Assembly: GCA_947174455.1 (NCBI GenBank)
Contig: CAMWIZ010000001.1
Location: 1 to 14,759, forward strand
From: an uncultured Clostridia bacterium
GTDB taxonomy: Bacteria; Bacillota; Clostridia; Oscillospirales; Acutalibacteraceae
Length of the DNA: 14,759 nucleotides
Direction of reading: 5' to 3'
The position numbers were made by a program, and so were the translations under genes. Positions within the stretch are counted from its first letter, which is position 1. The number at the start of each line of letters is the position of its first letter. The notes below the pieces were generated by a model. The model was not told where the DNA came from. It saw only the letters and a program-made list of their open reading frames with translations, and ran no database searches. Shown here one piece after another: positions 6,752 through 13,808 of this stretch.

Positions 6752-7864
6752 ATGAGAACACCGTATTTTTTGATTGACGAAAAACTTCTTGTCAAAAATC
6801 TGGAGATTTTGCAGTCCGTTTCAAAAGAAACAGGCTGTAAAATCCTTTTGGCACAAAAGGCATTTTCCATGTTCAGTACTTATCCGCTTATTTCAAAATA
6901 CTTGGACGGAACGACCGCAAGCGGTATATATGAAGCAAGGCTCGGCTGTGAAAAGTTTGGCAAAGAAACACACGTATTCTCACCTGCATACAGAGAGGAC
7001 GAGTTTGACGAGCTTTTGACGTATGTTAATCATATGGTTTTTAATTCCTCAAAACAGGTTAAAAGGTTTGCACAAAGGGCAAAAAACAGCGGTGTTTCAG
7101 TCGGACTTAGGGTAAATCCGCAATGCTCCACGCAGGAGGGGCATGAGATTTACGACCCGTGTGCGGCAGGCTCTCGGCTCGGCTGTACTTTAGAACAGCT
7201 TGACGAGGATATTATGCCGCTTCTTGACGGTTTGCACTTTCATACCCTCTGTGAGCAGAACTCCGATGCACTGGAGATTACCGCAAAATCATTTGAGGAG
7301 AAATTCGGAAAATATTTACCGCAGATGAAATGGCTGAACTTTGGCGGAGGACACCATATAACAAGGGACGATTATGATATAGAACGGCTTAAAAGAGTGA
7401 TAAATTACTTTCAAAACAAGTATGGTTTGCAAGTTTATTTAGAACCCGGCGAAGCAGTTGTGCTTAATGCAGGATTTTTGAAAACAAGTGTATTGGAAAC
7501 AGTGCATAACGGCATGGATATTGCAATTCTTGATGCATCGGCGGCTTGCCATATGCCCGATGTTATAGAGATGCCCTACCGTCCTCCGCTGATGACTTCG
7601 GGTGAACCGAGTGAGAAAAAATATACCTACCGTCTTGGTGGACCAACGTGCCTTGCCGGTGATGTCATTGGCGATTATTCCTTTGACGAACCGCTGAAAG
7701 GGGGTGACGTGCTTACCTTTATGGACATGGCACTGTATACTATGGTAAAGACCAATACCTTTAACGGAATGAAGCTTCCCGATATAGTATACAGAAAATC
7801 AGACGGTGAGGAAGTCTTGATTAAAAGCTTTGGTTATGAGGACTTTAAAAACCGCTTGTCATAG
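6752..7864 (+). CDS. nspC: carboxynorspermidine / carboxyspermidine decarboxylase (PLP, alanine-racemase fold)
   Basis: Decarboxylates the product of the preceding dehydrogenase to spermidine (or norspermidine). It belongs to the fold-type III decarboxylases with an N-terminal PLP barrel and C-terminal beta domain. The start MRTPYFLIDE is the family norm. The PLP lysine is Lys36 in LLAQKAFS. Also seen are HFHTLCEQ (162-169), the phosphate-binding GGGHH (198-202), EPGEAV (231-236) and the catalytic cysteine Cys300 in GGPTCLAGDVIGDY. 370 residues. The frame is open further upstream, but ATG 6752, four bases after the dehydrogenase stop with GGTGG before it, is the sensible start. The pair forms the AdoMet-independent spermidine route. 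Confidence 0.93.
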   Translation: MRTPYFLIDEKLLVKNLEILQSVSKETGCKILLAQKAFSMFSTYPLISKYLDGTTASGIYEARLGCEKFGKETHVFSPAYREDEFDELLTYVNHMVFNSSKQVKRFAQRAKNSGVSVGLRVNPQCSTQEGHEIYDPCAAGSRLGCTLEQLDEDIMPLLDGLHFHTLCEQNSDALEITAKSFEEKFGKYLPQMKWLNFGGGHHITRDDYDIERLKRVINYFQNKYGLQVYLEPGEAVVLNAGFLKTSVLETVHNGMDIAILDASAACHMPDVIEMPYRPPLMTSGEPSEKKYTYRLGGPTCLAGDVIGDYSFDEPLKGGDVLTFMDMALYTMVKTNTFNGMKLPDIVYRKSDGEEVLIKSFGYEDFKNRLS

Positions 7865-7906
7865 TGTGCTTAAAGATTTTTTACAGCAGTATTATTAAAA
7901 TCAGTC

Positions 7907-7924
7907 CTGCACCATAGGGTGCGG
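7907..7924 (+). other. 7-bp hairpin ahead of the GNAT gene
   Basis: CTGCACC (7907-7913) pairs with GGTGCGG (7918-7924) around an ATAG tetraloop, with one G-U pair. No U-run follows, so it is not an intrinsic terminator. It ends 11 bases before the AAGGAG of the next gene and may be an mRNA-processing or stability element. Confidence 0.4.
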
Positions 7925-7950
7925 CGGTGATAAAAAAGGAGTTTAGAATT

Positions 7951-8511
7951 ATGAATGTATATGAGACTTGTCCATCCTTTGAAAATGAAAAATATCAGAT
8001 TAGATTGATTCAAAATGAGGACGCTAAGTCCCTGCTAAAGGTTTACAGTGATGTAAAGGCAGTTCCGTTTTTTAACAGTGATAACTGTAACGGCGATAAT
8101 TTTTATTACGAAACATATGAACGCATGGAGCAGGCGGTAGCCTTTTGGGTTGACGCATACAAAAACGGCTGGTTTGTTCGCTGGACTGTCGTTGACAAAG
8201 CAGCAGGTGAGCCTGTCGGTACAATAGAGGAATTTTACAGAGAAGCAGACGACTATTTTACAAACTGCGGTCTGCTTCGGTTGGATTTGCGAAGCGATTA
8301 TGAGAAGTCGGAGGAAATAGAAAATATTTTATCCCTCATTGCAACGCCGTCATTTGATATGTTCGGCTGTGACAAGGTGGCGGTTAAGGCGATTTCAGAC
8401 GACAAAGAAAGGGTAAAGGCACTGCAAAATGCGGGCTTTGTTTCTACTGACGAAAAGCTTATAGGACACGATGGAACGCAGTACGGCGAGTATTTTGTGT
8501 TGAAGAAATAA
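7951..8511 (+). CDS. GNAT-family acetyltransferase-like protein (RimJ/RimL type)
   Basis: 186 residues from ATG 7951, nine bases after AAGGAG (7936-7941). A GTG at 7927 is in frame but lies before that binding site. The N-terminal strand YQIRLIQNEDAKSLLKVY, a central WTVVDKAAGEPVGTIEEF and the late KALQNAGF (157-163) fit the GNAT fold of RimJ/RimL-type N-acetyltransferases. The usual Gly-rich acetyl-CoA loop (R/Q-x-x-G-x-G/A) is not visible: its place, about 109-127, reads LRLDLRSDYEKSEEIENIL. Last gene before the terminator at 8545, so probably cotranscribed with the polyamine genes. Polyamine acetylation is a possible role, as is a non-catalytic one. Substrate unknown. Confidence 0.75.
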   Translation: MNVYETCPSFENEKYQIRLIQNEDAKSLLKVYSDVKAVPFFNSDNCNGDNFYYETYERMEQAVAFWVDAYKNGWFVRWTVVDKAAGEPVGTIEEFYREADDYFTNCGLLRLDLRSDYEKSEEIENILSLIATPSFDMFGCDKVAVKAISDDKERVKALQNAGFVSTDEKLIGHDGTQYGEYFVLKK

Positions 8512-8544
8512 ATTACGAAATATTTAATGTTTAACAATAGCTGC

Positions 8545-8580
8545 AAAAGGCACCGAGCAATGGCTCAGTGTCTTTTGTTT
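8545..8580 (+). terminator. intrinsic terminator closing the polyamine cluster
   Basis: The stem runs from AAAAGGCACCGAGC (8545-8558) to GCTCAGTGTCTTTT (8563-8576), with 13 of 14 positions paired and an AATG loop, followed by GTTTTG. The A-tract on the left and T-tract on the right would let it stop transcription in both directions. Confidence 0.88.
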
Positions 8581-8624
8581 TGCATACGGACGGCATATAA
8601 CTTACTCTTTATGACAAAAATCTG

Positions 8625-8654
8625 TTGACACAGTGCTTATATAAATGGTAAAAT
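8625..8654 (+). promoter_or_regulatory. sigma-A promoter of the GH13 gene
   Basis: Perfect TTGACA at 8625-8630 and TAAAAT at 8649-8654, spaced 18 bases. It lies between the terminator of the polyamine cluster and the GH13 start. Transcription would begin near 8661, leaving a short leader with an AAGGAGG binding site. I see no obvious CcpA (cre) or other operator. Confidence 0.75.
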
Positions 8655-8689
8655 TAGCTAAATAACTTTTGGTTTAAGGAGGCTTTATC

Positions 8690-10240
8690 ATGCCCAAATG
8701 GCTTAATAATTCTGTTTTTTATCAGGTTTATCCGCAGTCTTTCTGCGATTCCAACGGTGACGGTATAGGCGATTTGCAGGGACTTATCTCAAAGCTTGAC
8801 TATATTAAGGACTTAGGCTGCAACGCAATATGGCTTAATCCTGTTTATGACTCACCCTTTATGGACGCAGGCTATGACGTTCGTGATTATTATAAGGTTG
8901 CCCCACGCTACGGCACTAATGATGATGCAAAAGAGCTTTTTGAGGAGGTTCACAAGCGTGGCATGAAATTGCTTATGGATCTGGTTCCCGGACATACCTC
9001 CGACACAAACGCATGGTTTGCAAAGAGTAAAGAACCCATGAAAAATGAACTTTCCAACCGTTATATCTGGACAGACAGCGTATGGGAGGCCCCTCCGCAG
9101 TATCGTCTTATGTGCGGTATAACCGATCGTGACGGAAATTATTTGGTGAATTACTTCTCCTCTCAGCCTGCCCTTAATTACGGCTTCTATGAGGTTACGC
9201 ATCCGCAGTGGCAGCTTCCTGTTAATCACCCCGACTGCTTGCGTACAGTGGAGGCTTTAAAGGATATTATGCGTTTTTGGCTTGATATGGGCTGTGACGG
9301 TTTCCGTGTCGATATGGCGGACTCTCTTGTTAAAAATGATGAGGAGAAAATCGCAACTGCTGCTATATGGGCAGGTGTACGTGAAATGATGGACAAGGAC
9401 TACCCCGATGCTGCTCTTGTTTCCGAGTGGTGCAACCCTATTCGTGCAATCAATAAAGGCGGTTTCCATATGGACTTTTATCTTGACCACAGGGGAAATG
9501 GATATTCCACCGCTTTCAGATATTATGACTACGCAACAGGTGAGCAGAACAGCTTCTTCAGCAAAGAGGGTAAGGGCGATATAACCGTGCTTACAAAGGA
9601 GCTTGTACCAAACTATGCGGCAACCAAGGATAAAGGCTACATCAGCTTTTTTACCTGTAACCATGATAATCCGAGAATGTCGGCTTGGTACGATGAGCTT
9701 GAGCTTAAAATAAATTACTGCACAATATTCACACTTCCGGGTGTTCCGTTCCTCTATTACGGCGATGAAATAGGTATGCGTTATATGAGCGAGCTTACAA
9801 GCAAAGAGGGCGGTTTCAGCCGTACGGGCTCACGCACTCCTATGCAGTGGACGGAGGGCAAAAATAAGGGGTTTTCAACAGCCGATGAAGATAAGCTGTA
9901 TCTTCCTGTTGATAACAGAGAGGCAGCACCCACGGTTGAAACACAGATGGCTGATAAAAATTCCCTTTACCACACTGTTAAGGACATAATAAAAATCAGA
10001 AAGGAAAATCCTGAACTTTGCGGCAACGGTGACTTCGAGGTGATTTATGCCGAGAAAAACAAATATCCTTTTATTTTCCGCAGAGGGTCGTTTATTGTTG
10101 CTGTTAATCCGTCCGCAAATGAGGTTACAGTTCCGTTTGAGTATGAGATGAAGGAAACAGTTTATAATATAGGTAACACCAAGGTTTCTGACGGTAAGAT
10201 TACGCTTTGCGGTCAGAGCTACTGCTTGATGAAAGTCTAA
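8690..10240 (+). CDS. GH13 alpha-glucosidase (oligo-1,6-glucosidase-like)
   Basis: Cytoplasmic hydrolase for short alpha-glucans: 516 residues, no signal peptide, slightly short of the usual ~560. The (beta/alpha)8 start is FYQVYPQSFCDSNGDGIGDL (10-29). Conserved regions: region I DLVPGHTSD (97-105), region V-like QPALNY (159-164), region II GFRVDMAD with nucleophile Asp208, region III VSEW with acid/base Glu246, region IV CNHDNPR with Asp326. FLYYGDEIGM (354-363) and RTPMQW are typical of the oligo-1,6-glucosidase/trehalose-hydrolase branch. Region I has Gly in place of the usual Asn before His102, a variant also known in clostridial homologues. Own promoter and AAGGAGG site. First gene of a three-gene unit. 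Isomaltose, trehalose-type or maltodextrin substrates cannot be separated by eye. Confidence 0.9.
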   Translation: MPKWLNNSVFYQVYPQSFCDSNGDGIGDLQGLISKLDYIKDLGCNAIWLNPVYDSPFMDAGYDVRDYYKVAPRYGTNDDAKELFEEVHKRGMKLLMDLVPGHTSDTNAWFAKSKEPMKNELSNRYIWTDSVWEAPPQYRLMCGITDRDGNYLVNYFSSQPALNYGFYEVTHPQWQLPVNHPDCLRTVEALKDIMRFWLDMGCDGFRVDMADSLVKNDEEKIATAAIWAGVREMMDKDYPDAALVSEWCNPIRAINKGGFHMDFYLDHRGNGYSTAFRYYDYATGEQNSFFSKEGKGDITVLTKELVPNYAATKDKGYISFFTCNHDNPRMSAWYDELELKINYCTIFTLPGVPFLYYGDEIGMRYMSELTSKEGGFSRTGSRTPMQWTEGKNKGFSTADEDKLYLPVDNREAAPTVETQMADKNSLYHTVKDIIKIRKENPELCGNGDFEVIYAEKNKYPFIFRRGSFIVAVNPSANEVTVPFEYEMKETVYNIGNTKVSDGKITLCGQSYCLMKV

Positions 10241-10258
10241 ACCTGAGTGGGTGATATT

Positions 10259-10963
10259 ATGAGAGAGGATATTTGCACCATTCCGATAAACGACGTTTTT
10301 TTGCCCCGTGACGGCTGTCCCCTGTGCAGAATGAGGGATATGCTGGAAAAGCGTTCCACCGAATATATCACGGGTGCGGCGATGATGGAGCCTGACGTAA
10401 GAATCAAAACAAATGAGAAGGGCTTTTGCTTTCGTCACTTTGATATGATGCTAAAATGCGGTACTCGTCTTTCCAATGCACTTATTTTGGAAAGCCATCT
10501 TGATAAAATGAAGCAGGAGCTTATACCTAAAACAGTCAAGGGCAAGCCGGACAAGAAGAAGCTTGCCGCTGTACGCTCCATGCAGAAAAGCTGTTTTGTC
10601 TGCGAACAGGTTGAGTGGGGCATGGCTCATATGTATCAAACAATTTTCAGCAGCTATACATCGGACAGCGAGTTCAGAGCATTGTATAATGACCAACAGT
10701 TTATTTGCATGGAGCATTATTGTGACCTTTTGACGGCAGCGGCTAACAGGGGGATTTCCTCTAAAATTCTGCCTGAGTTTTACAGCGATACGTCACGGCT
10801 TGCAGGCGGATATCTTGAGGTTTTAAAGAACGATATAACTCATTTCTGCTCCATGTACGACTACCGCAGAAACGGGCAGGACTGGGGAAATTCAAGAGAT
10901 GCTATTGAGCGTTCCATTGAGTTCTTAACATCGGAACGTATAGGCGGAGGACAGCAGGACTGA
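10259..10963 (+). CDS. DUF6062-type cysteine-rich protein, unknown function
   Basis: 234 residues from ATG 10259, with GGGTG just upstream. A GTG at 10247 is in frame but lacks a binding site. I match it to the uncharacterised DUF6062 family of Clostridia. The striking feature is two similar metal-binding-like modules: CPLC (Cys20, Cys23) followed by CFRH (Cys57, His60), then CFVC (Cys112, Cys115) followed by CMEH (Cys150, His153). This suggests an internal duplication with two zinc sites of Cys3His type, linked by helices. No membrane segment or signal peptide. It starts 18 bases after the GH13 gene and ends four bases before the OGG1-type gene, so it is probably cotranscribed with the glycosylase. 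Function not known; do not read the neighbour's role into it. Confidence 0.8.
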   Translation: MREDICTIPINDVFLPRDGCPLCRMRDMLEKRSTEYITGAAMMEPDVRIKTNEKGFCFRHFDMMLKCGTRLSNALILESHLDKMKQELIPKTVKGKPDKKKLAAVRSMQKSCFVCEQVEWGMAHMYQTIFSSYTSDSEFRALYNDQQFICMEHYCDLLTAAANRGISSKILPEFYSDTSRLAGGYLEVLKNDITHFCSMYDYRRNGQDWGNSRDAIERSIEFLTSERIGGGQQD

Positions 10964-10967
10964 TAAA

Positions 10968-11777
10968 ATGAAAGTAACAGGAATAACGGATTTTGACCTT
11001 GCACAAACACTTGACTGTGGGCAGGCATTCAGATGGGCAGAGCAACCCGACGGAGCTTTTATCGGTGTTGCACACGGTAAAATATTAACCTTGAGAAAAA
11101 ACGGTGATGAACTGGAGCTTGACGGTGTAGAGCCGTCAGAGTATGACAGTATTTGGAAAAGATACTTTGATCTTGACATGGACTACGGTGCTGTTCGCAC
11201 TGAACTTTCCAAGCTGCACCCGATTCTGAACGAGGCGGCGGAGTTTGCACCGGGAATAAGGATTTTAAACCAAGAACCGTGGGAGGCACTCTGTTCGTTT
11301 ATTATATCACAAAATAACAATATTCCACGAATAAAGGGAATTATCGAAAGGCTGTGTGCCATGTGCGGTGAACAGCTTGCCGATAATATGTATACATTTC
11401 CGTCAGCCGAAAAAATAGCCGCAATGACTGCCGAGGATTTGGCACCGATAAGAGCAGGATTTCGTGCAAGGTACATTATTGACGGTGCAAGACGTGTTGC
11501 CGACGGCAGCGTTGACCTTGAAAAAATACGAACCATGCCCATAGATGAGGCAAGGAAAGAGCTTATGCAAATAACAGGTGTCGGAGTTAAGGTAGCGGAC
11601 TGTACGCTTTTGTACGGACTTCACAGATTGGATTGTTTTCCGCTTGATGTGTGGATGAAAAGAGCCATGTCGGTGCTGTTTCCGAGTATGACTGCGACCG
11701 ATTTTGGAGAGTACGGTGGAATAGCACAGCAGTATATTTTTCACTACAGCAGACTGCATCCTGAGCTTTTTGAGTGA
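10968..11777 (+). CDS. ogg: 8-oxoguanine DNA glycosylase/AP lyase (OGG1 type, HhH-GPD)
   Basis: Removes 8-oxo-7,8-dihydroguanine from DNA and nicks the resulting abasic site. 269 residues. The N-terminal beta domain has the OGG1 signature FDLAQTLDCGQAFRW (9-23). The core has FIISQNNNIPRIKGIIERLC (111-130), very close to the eukaryotic OGG1 segment. The helix-hairpin-helix ITGVGVKVADC (202-212) has the Schiff-base lysine Lys208, followed by the catalytic aspartate Asp227 in FPLDVWMKR. All key residues are present. Four bases downstream of the DUF6062 gene. GGAGG at 10947-10951 is far from the ATG, so translation is probably coupled. Two hairpins follow the gene. Confidence 0.93.
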   Translation: MKVTGITDFDLAQTLDCGQAFRWAEQPDGAFIGVAHGKILTLRKNGDELELDGVEPSEYDSIWKRYFDLDMDYGAVRTELSKLHPILNEAAEFAPGIRILNQEPWEALCSFIISQNNNIPRIKGIIERLCAMCGEQLADNMYTFPSAEKIAAMTAEDLAPIRAGFRARYIIDGARRVADGSVDLEKIRTMPIDEARKELMQITGVGVKVADCTLLYGLHRLDCFPLDVWMKRAMSVLFPSMTATDFGEYGGIAQQYIFHYSRLHPELFE

Positions 11778-11813
11778 CTTGTATAAAAACATAGGGGTTA
11801 TGGCCAAGCATAT

Positions 11814-11834
11814 AACGCTTTGCCATAGCGTTTT
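11814..11834 (+). terminator. weak hairpin terminator after ogg
   Basis: AACGCT (11814-11819) pairs with AGCGTT (11827-11832) around a seven-base loop and runs into TTTT. The six-base stem makes it a modest candidate. TATGGC/GCCATA in the same stretch allows a competing fold. Confidence 0.4.
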
Positions 11835-11860
11835 CAAAATTTTGCATAGGGAAATACAAA

Positions 11861-11888
11861 GCCCAAAATGGTTTTGTCGGGCATTTTT
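11861..11888 (+). terminator. probable terminator, second hairpin after ogg
   Basis: GCCC (11861-11864) pairs with GGGC (11879-11882), with further AAAA/TTTT pairing inside, followed by ATTTTT. Another short palindrome, AAAGGC-AAT-GCCTTT, lies at 11903-11917. I see no confident promoter for the next gene in the 170-base gap. Confidence 0.5.
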
Positions 11889-11947
11889 AACCTAAAGCTA
11901 TCAAAGGCAATGCCTTTAACAGATTTCAAAAAGGGAAGTAGAACTTA

Positions 11948-13021
11948 ATGAAAAAGTTTTTAAGAATTGTTCTTGTCATCCTTATACTGCTTGTTGTCGG
12001 TTTGGGTGCGGGTGTTATTTACCTAACCGTCAAGGAGTATAATCCGGAGGCAACGGAAACTGTTCCAAGCTACGGAAATGCAACTAAAGAGATTGCAGAG
12101 GGTGATACAATTTCGGTTATGACGTATAACATCGGCTACGGTGCAAATGATGCGACCAGGGATTTCTTCATGGACGGCGGACAGGATGTTTTGGCCGAAA
12201 GCGAGGACAAGGTAAATGAGAATATGGAAGGAATAATTGCAAATATATACGGTGCAAATGCTGATATTCATTTCATACAGGAGGTAGATGTTCAGTCAAA
12301 ACGTTCCTACTTTGTAGATGAAGCAAACAAGCTTGCAAATACGTTTTCTGACTACCGTTACTCTTTTGCAAATAATTATGTATGCGATTATGTCCCGTAC
12401 CCTTTGGTCGAAAATACGGGTAAGGTGGATGCAGGAATAATGACGATTGCTCCATATGACACTGAGTCTGTTGAGCGTATATCCCTGTCAAACTCATACA
12501 ACTGGCCCGTAAGAGTAGTACAGCTAAAACGCTGTTTGCTTGTTGAAAGGATACCCGTGAAAGACAGCAATAAAAAGCTGGTTGCTATAAATGTACACTT
12601 AGAGGCTTACGGTGACAACGATGACAAGCTTACTCAATTTAAGGAGCTTTGTAATGTTATGCAGCTTGAATATGCACAGGGCAACTATGTTATTGTCGGC
12701 GGTGATTTTAACGCTATACTGCCGTCTGTGGATACTTCAAAGTACCCACTTAAGATAACGGATAATTTTGAGCCTGCAATTATTCCGAATAACCTTCTTG
12801 CCACCGGCTGGAAGTTTGCTACGGACGACACAACACCAACGTCCAGACTTCTTAATCAGCTGTATGATGCAAATGATACTGAGAATACGCAGTATTATGT
12901 TCTTGACGGCTTTATATGTTCATCGAACGTATTGATTGACAGTGTTAAAACCCTGAATACTGAGTTCAACTACAGTGACCATAACCCGGTTGTTGCAAAG
13001 TTTGTTTTGACCAAGGTGTAA
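11948..13021 (+). CDS. membrane-anchored endonuclease/exonuclease/phosphatase-fold protein
   Basis: 357 residues with an N-terminal hydrophobic anchor (about 5-27, FLRIVLVILILLVVGLGAG) after MKK and no lipobox, so the domain probably sits outside the membrane. The EEP fold is clear: MTYNIGYG (58-65, Asn61), IQEVD (110-114, metal ligand Glu112), NVHLE (215-219), GGDFNA (251-256, Asp253/Asn255), VLDGF (318-322) and SDHNPV (343-348, with the Asp344/His345 dyad). Substrate could be nucleic acid, a phosphoinositide-like or sphingomyelin-like lipid, or another phosphodiester. Long insertions after MTYNIGYG and NPVVAKF-type ends resemble secreted clostridial members of unknown substrate. Start supported by AAGGGAAG before the ATG. 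It is followed by a perfect terminator, so it is probably a single-gene unit. Confidence 0.85.
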   Translation: MKKFLRIVLVILILLVVGLGAGVIYLTVKEYNPEATETVPSYGNATKEIAEGDTISVMTYNIGYGANDATRDFFMDGGQDVLAESEDKVNENMEGIIANIYGANADIHFIQEVDVQSKRSYFVDEANKLANTFSDYRYSFANNYVCDYVPYPLVENTGKVDAGIMTIAPYDTESVERISLSNSYNWPVRVVQLKRCLLVERIPVKDSNKKLVAINVHLEAYGDNDDKLTQFKELCNVMQLEYAQGNYVIVGGDFNAILPSVDTSKYPLKITDNFEPAIIPNNLLATGWKFATDDTTPTSRLLNQLYDANDTENTQYYVLDGFICSSNVLIDSVKTLNTEFNYSDHNPVVAKFVLTKV

Positions 13022-13065
13022 TGCGAAATATATTTTAATGTATCGAACGAAATAAAACAACACTT

Positions 13066-13099
13066 ACAGCGTCGGTTATAAGTAACCGACGCTGTTTTT
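13066..13099 (+). terminator. strong intrinsic terminator after the EEP gene
   Basis: A perfect 13-bp stem, ACAGCGTCGGTTA (13066-13078) with TAACCGACGCTGT (13083-13095), and a TAAG loop, followed directly by a T run (13095-13099). Confidence 0.93.
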
Positions 13100-13125
13100 A
13101 TACTTTTTAAAAGTGGAATTGTGAG

Positions 13126-13146
13126 ACTGTCAATCAAATTGACAGT
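13126..13146. repeat. 9-bp inverted repeat ahead of the phosphatase gene
   Basis: ACTGTCAAT (13126-13134) and ATTGACAGT (13138-13146) form a perfect stem around CAA, then TTTGAAATTTTT. It could be a second, weaker terminator, an operator or an mRNA hairpin in the phosphatase leader. Its end is 14 bases before GGAGG (13161-13165). Confidence 0.55.
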
Positions 13147-13177
13147 TTGAAATTTTTGGGGGAGGGAAACTATTTAT

Positions 13178-13741
13178 ATGAGTTCTTTATTACAATCAAC
13201 AAAAAACACACGTGCATTGCCGACAGGTACAATGCGATATATTAGGAGTGATGTCCCAAAAAATTTGACTGATGAGGAAGTTCAGTGGTTGTTGGATAAT
13301 CAAATAACCACAATCGTGGATTTGCGGTCGGATGAAGAAATTGTTAAGGTACCGTGTTGTCTTAAAGATAGGAACGGCTTTAGTTATTTTCACCTTTCGG
13401 TTACAGGCGGCGGTGATATTCCAAAGTCACGTGAGCATCTGTACACTGTGTATCGGCAGATGGTAGATGAAAAAATGGAGAGAATAATTGACACCATCAT
13501 AAATGCGGAATCCAATGTAATGTATTTCTGTACAGCAGGTAAAGACCGAACCGGTGTAGTATCGGCAATTATTTTAAAGCGGCTTGGATTCAGTGATGAA
13601 GTAATCATTGATGATTATATGAAGTCTAAAGATAATTTAATGGATATGCTTATGTCATATGCGAGTGTTCACAATGAAATAGATATAGAAACAATCATTC
13701 CTCACAGTGAAAATATGAAGCAATTACTGATACGGCTATAA
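13178..13741 (+). CDS. tyrosine-protein phosphatase (DSP/PTP-like, Y_phosphatase3 type), short
   Basis: 187 residues. Cys-based phosphatase signature CTAGKDRTG (Cys118 nucleophile, Arg124) after VMYF, preceded by VDLRSDEE (47-54), typical of the Y_phosphatase3/MptpB-like group, which dephosphorylates phosphotyrosine and in some members phosphoinositides. After the signature come GVVSAIILKRLGFSDEVIIDDYMKS and a short tail. The family usually runs about 240-260 residues and ends with a YGS-type helix region that is absent here. The protein stops at MKQLLIRL, so it looks C-terminally short. No frameshifted continuation is visible in the AT-rich sequence after the stop. Binding site GGAGG at 13161-13165, 12 bases away. 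It looks more AT-rich than its neighbours by eye. No promoter found between it and the terminator at 13066. Confidence 0.82.
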   Translation: MSSLLQSTKNTRALPTGTMRYIRSDVPKNLTDEEVQWLLDNQITTIVDLRSDEEIVKVPCCLKDRNGFSYFHLSVTGGGDIPKSREHLYTVYRQMVDEKMERIIDTIINAESNVMYFCTAGKDRTGVVSAIILKRLGFSDEVIIDDYMKSKDNLMDMLMSYASVHNEIDIETIIPHSENMKQLLIRL

Positions 13742-13743
13742 AT

Positions 13744-13808
13744 TTTAGATTAATTTAGATTTATATTTTTAAGTAAAATTAAGGCTAATATTTAAGTAAA
13801 ATTTAAGT
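13744..13808. repeat. helically phased direct repeats, TTTAAGT type
   Basis: Heptamers TTTAGAT (13744, 13754), TTTAAGT (13768), ATTAAGG (13778), TTTAAGT (13791) and TTTAAGT (13802) are spaced 10, 14, 10, 13 and 11 bases. The last two form an exact 11-base tandem. Repeats phased to one helical turn are the usual binding pattern of OmpR/PhoB-type response regulators. AT-rich drift after a gene end could imitate this. Confidence 0.5.

Noticed and set aside
13139..13177. TTGACA at 13139-13144 as a promoter of the phosphatase gene
   Set aside because: The nearest -10-like TATTTA is 26 bases away and overlaps the start region. The hexamer is part of the inverted repeat 13126-13146.
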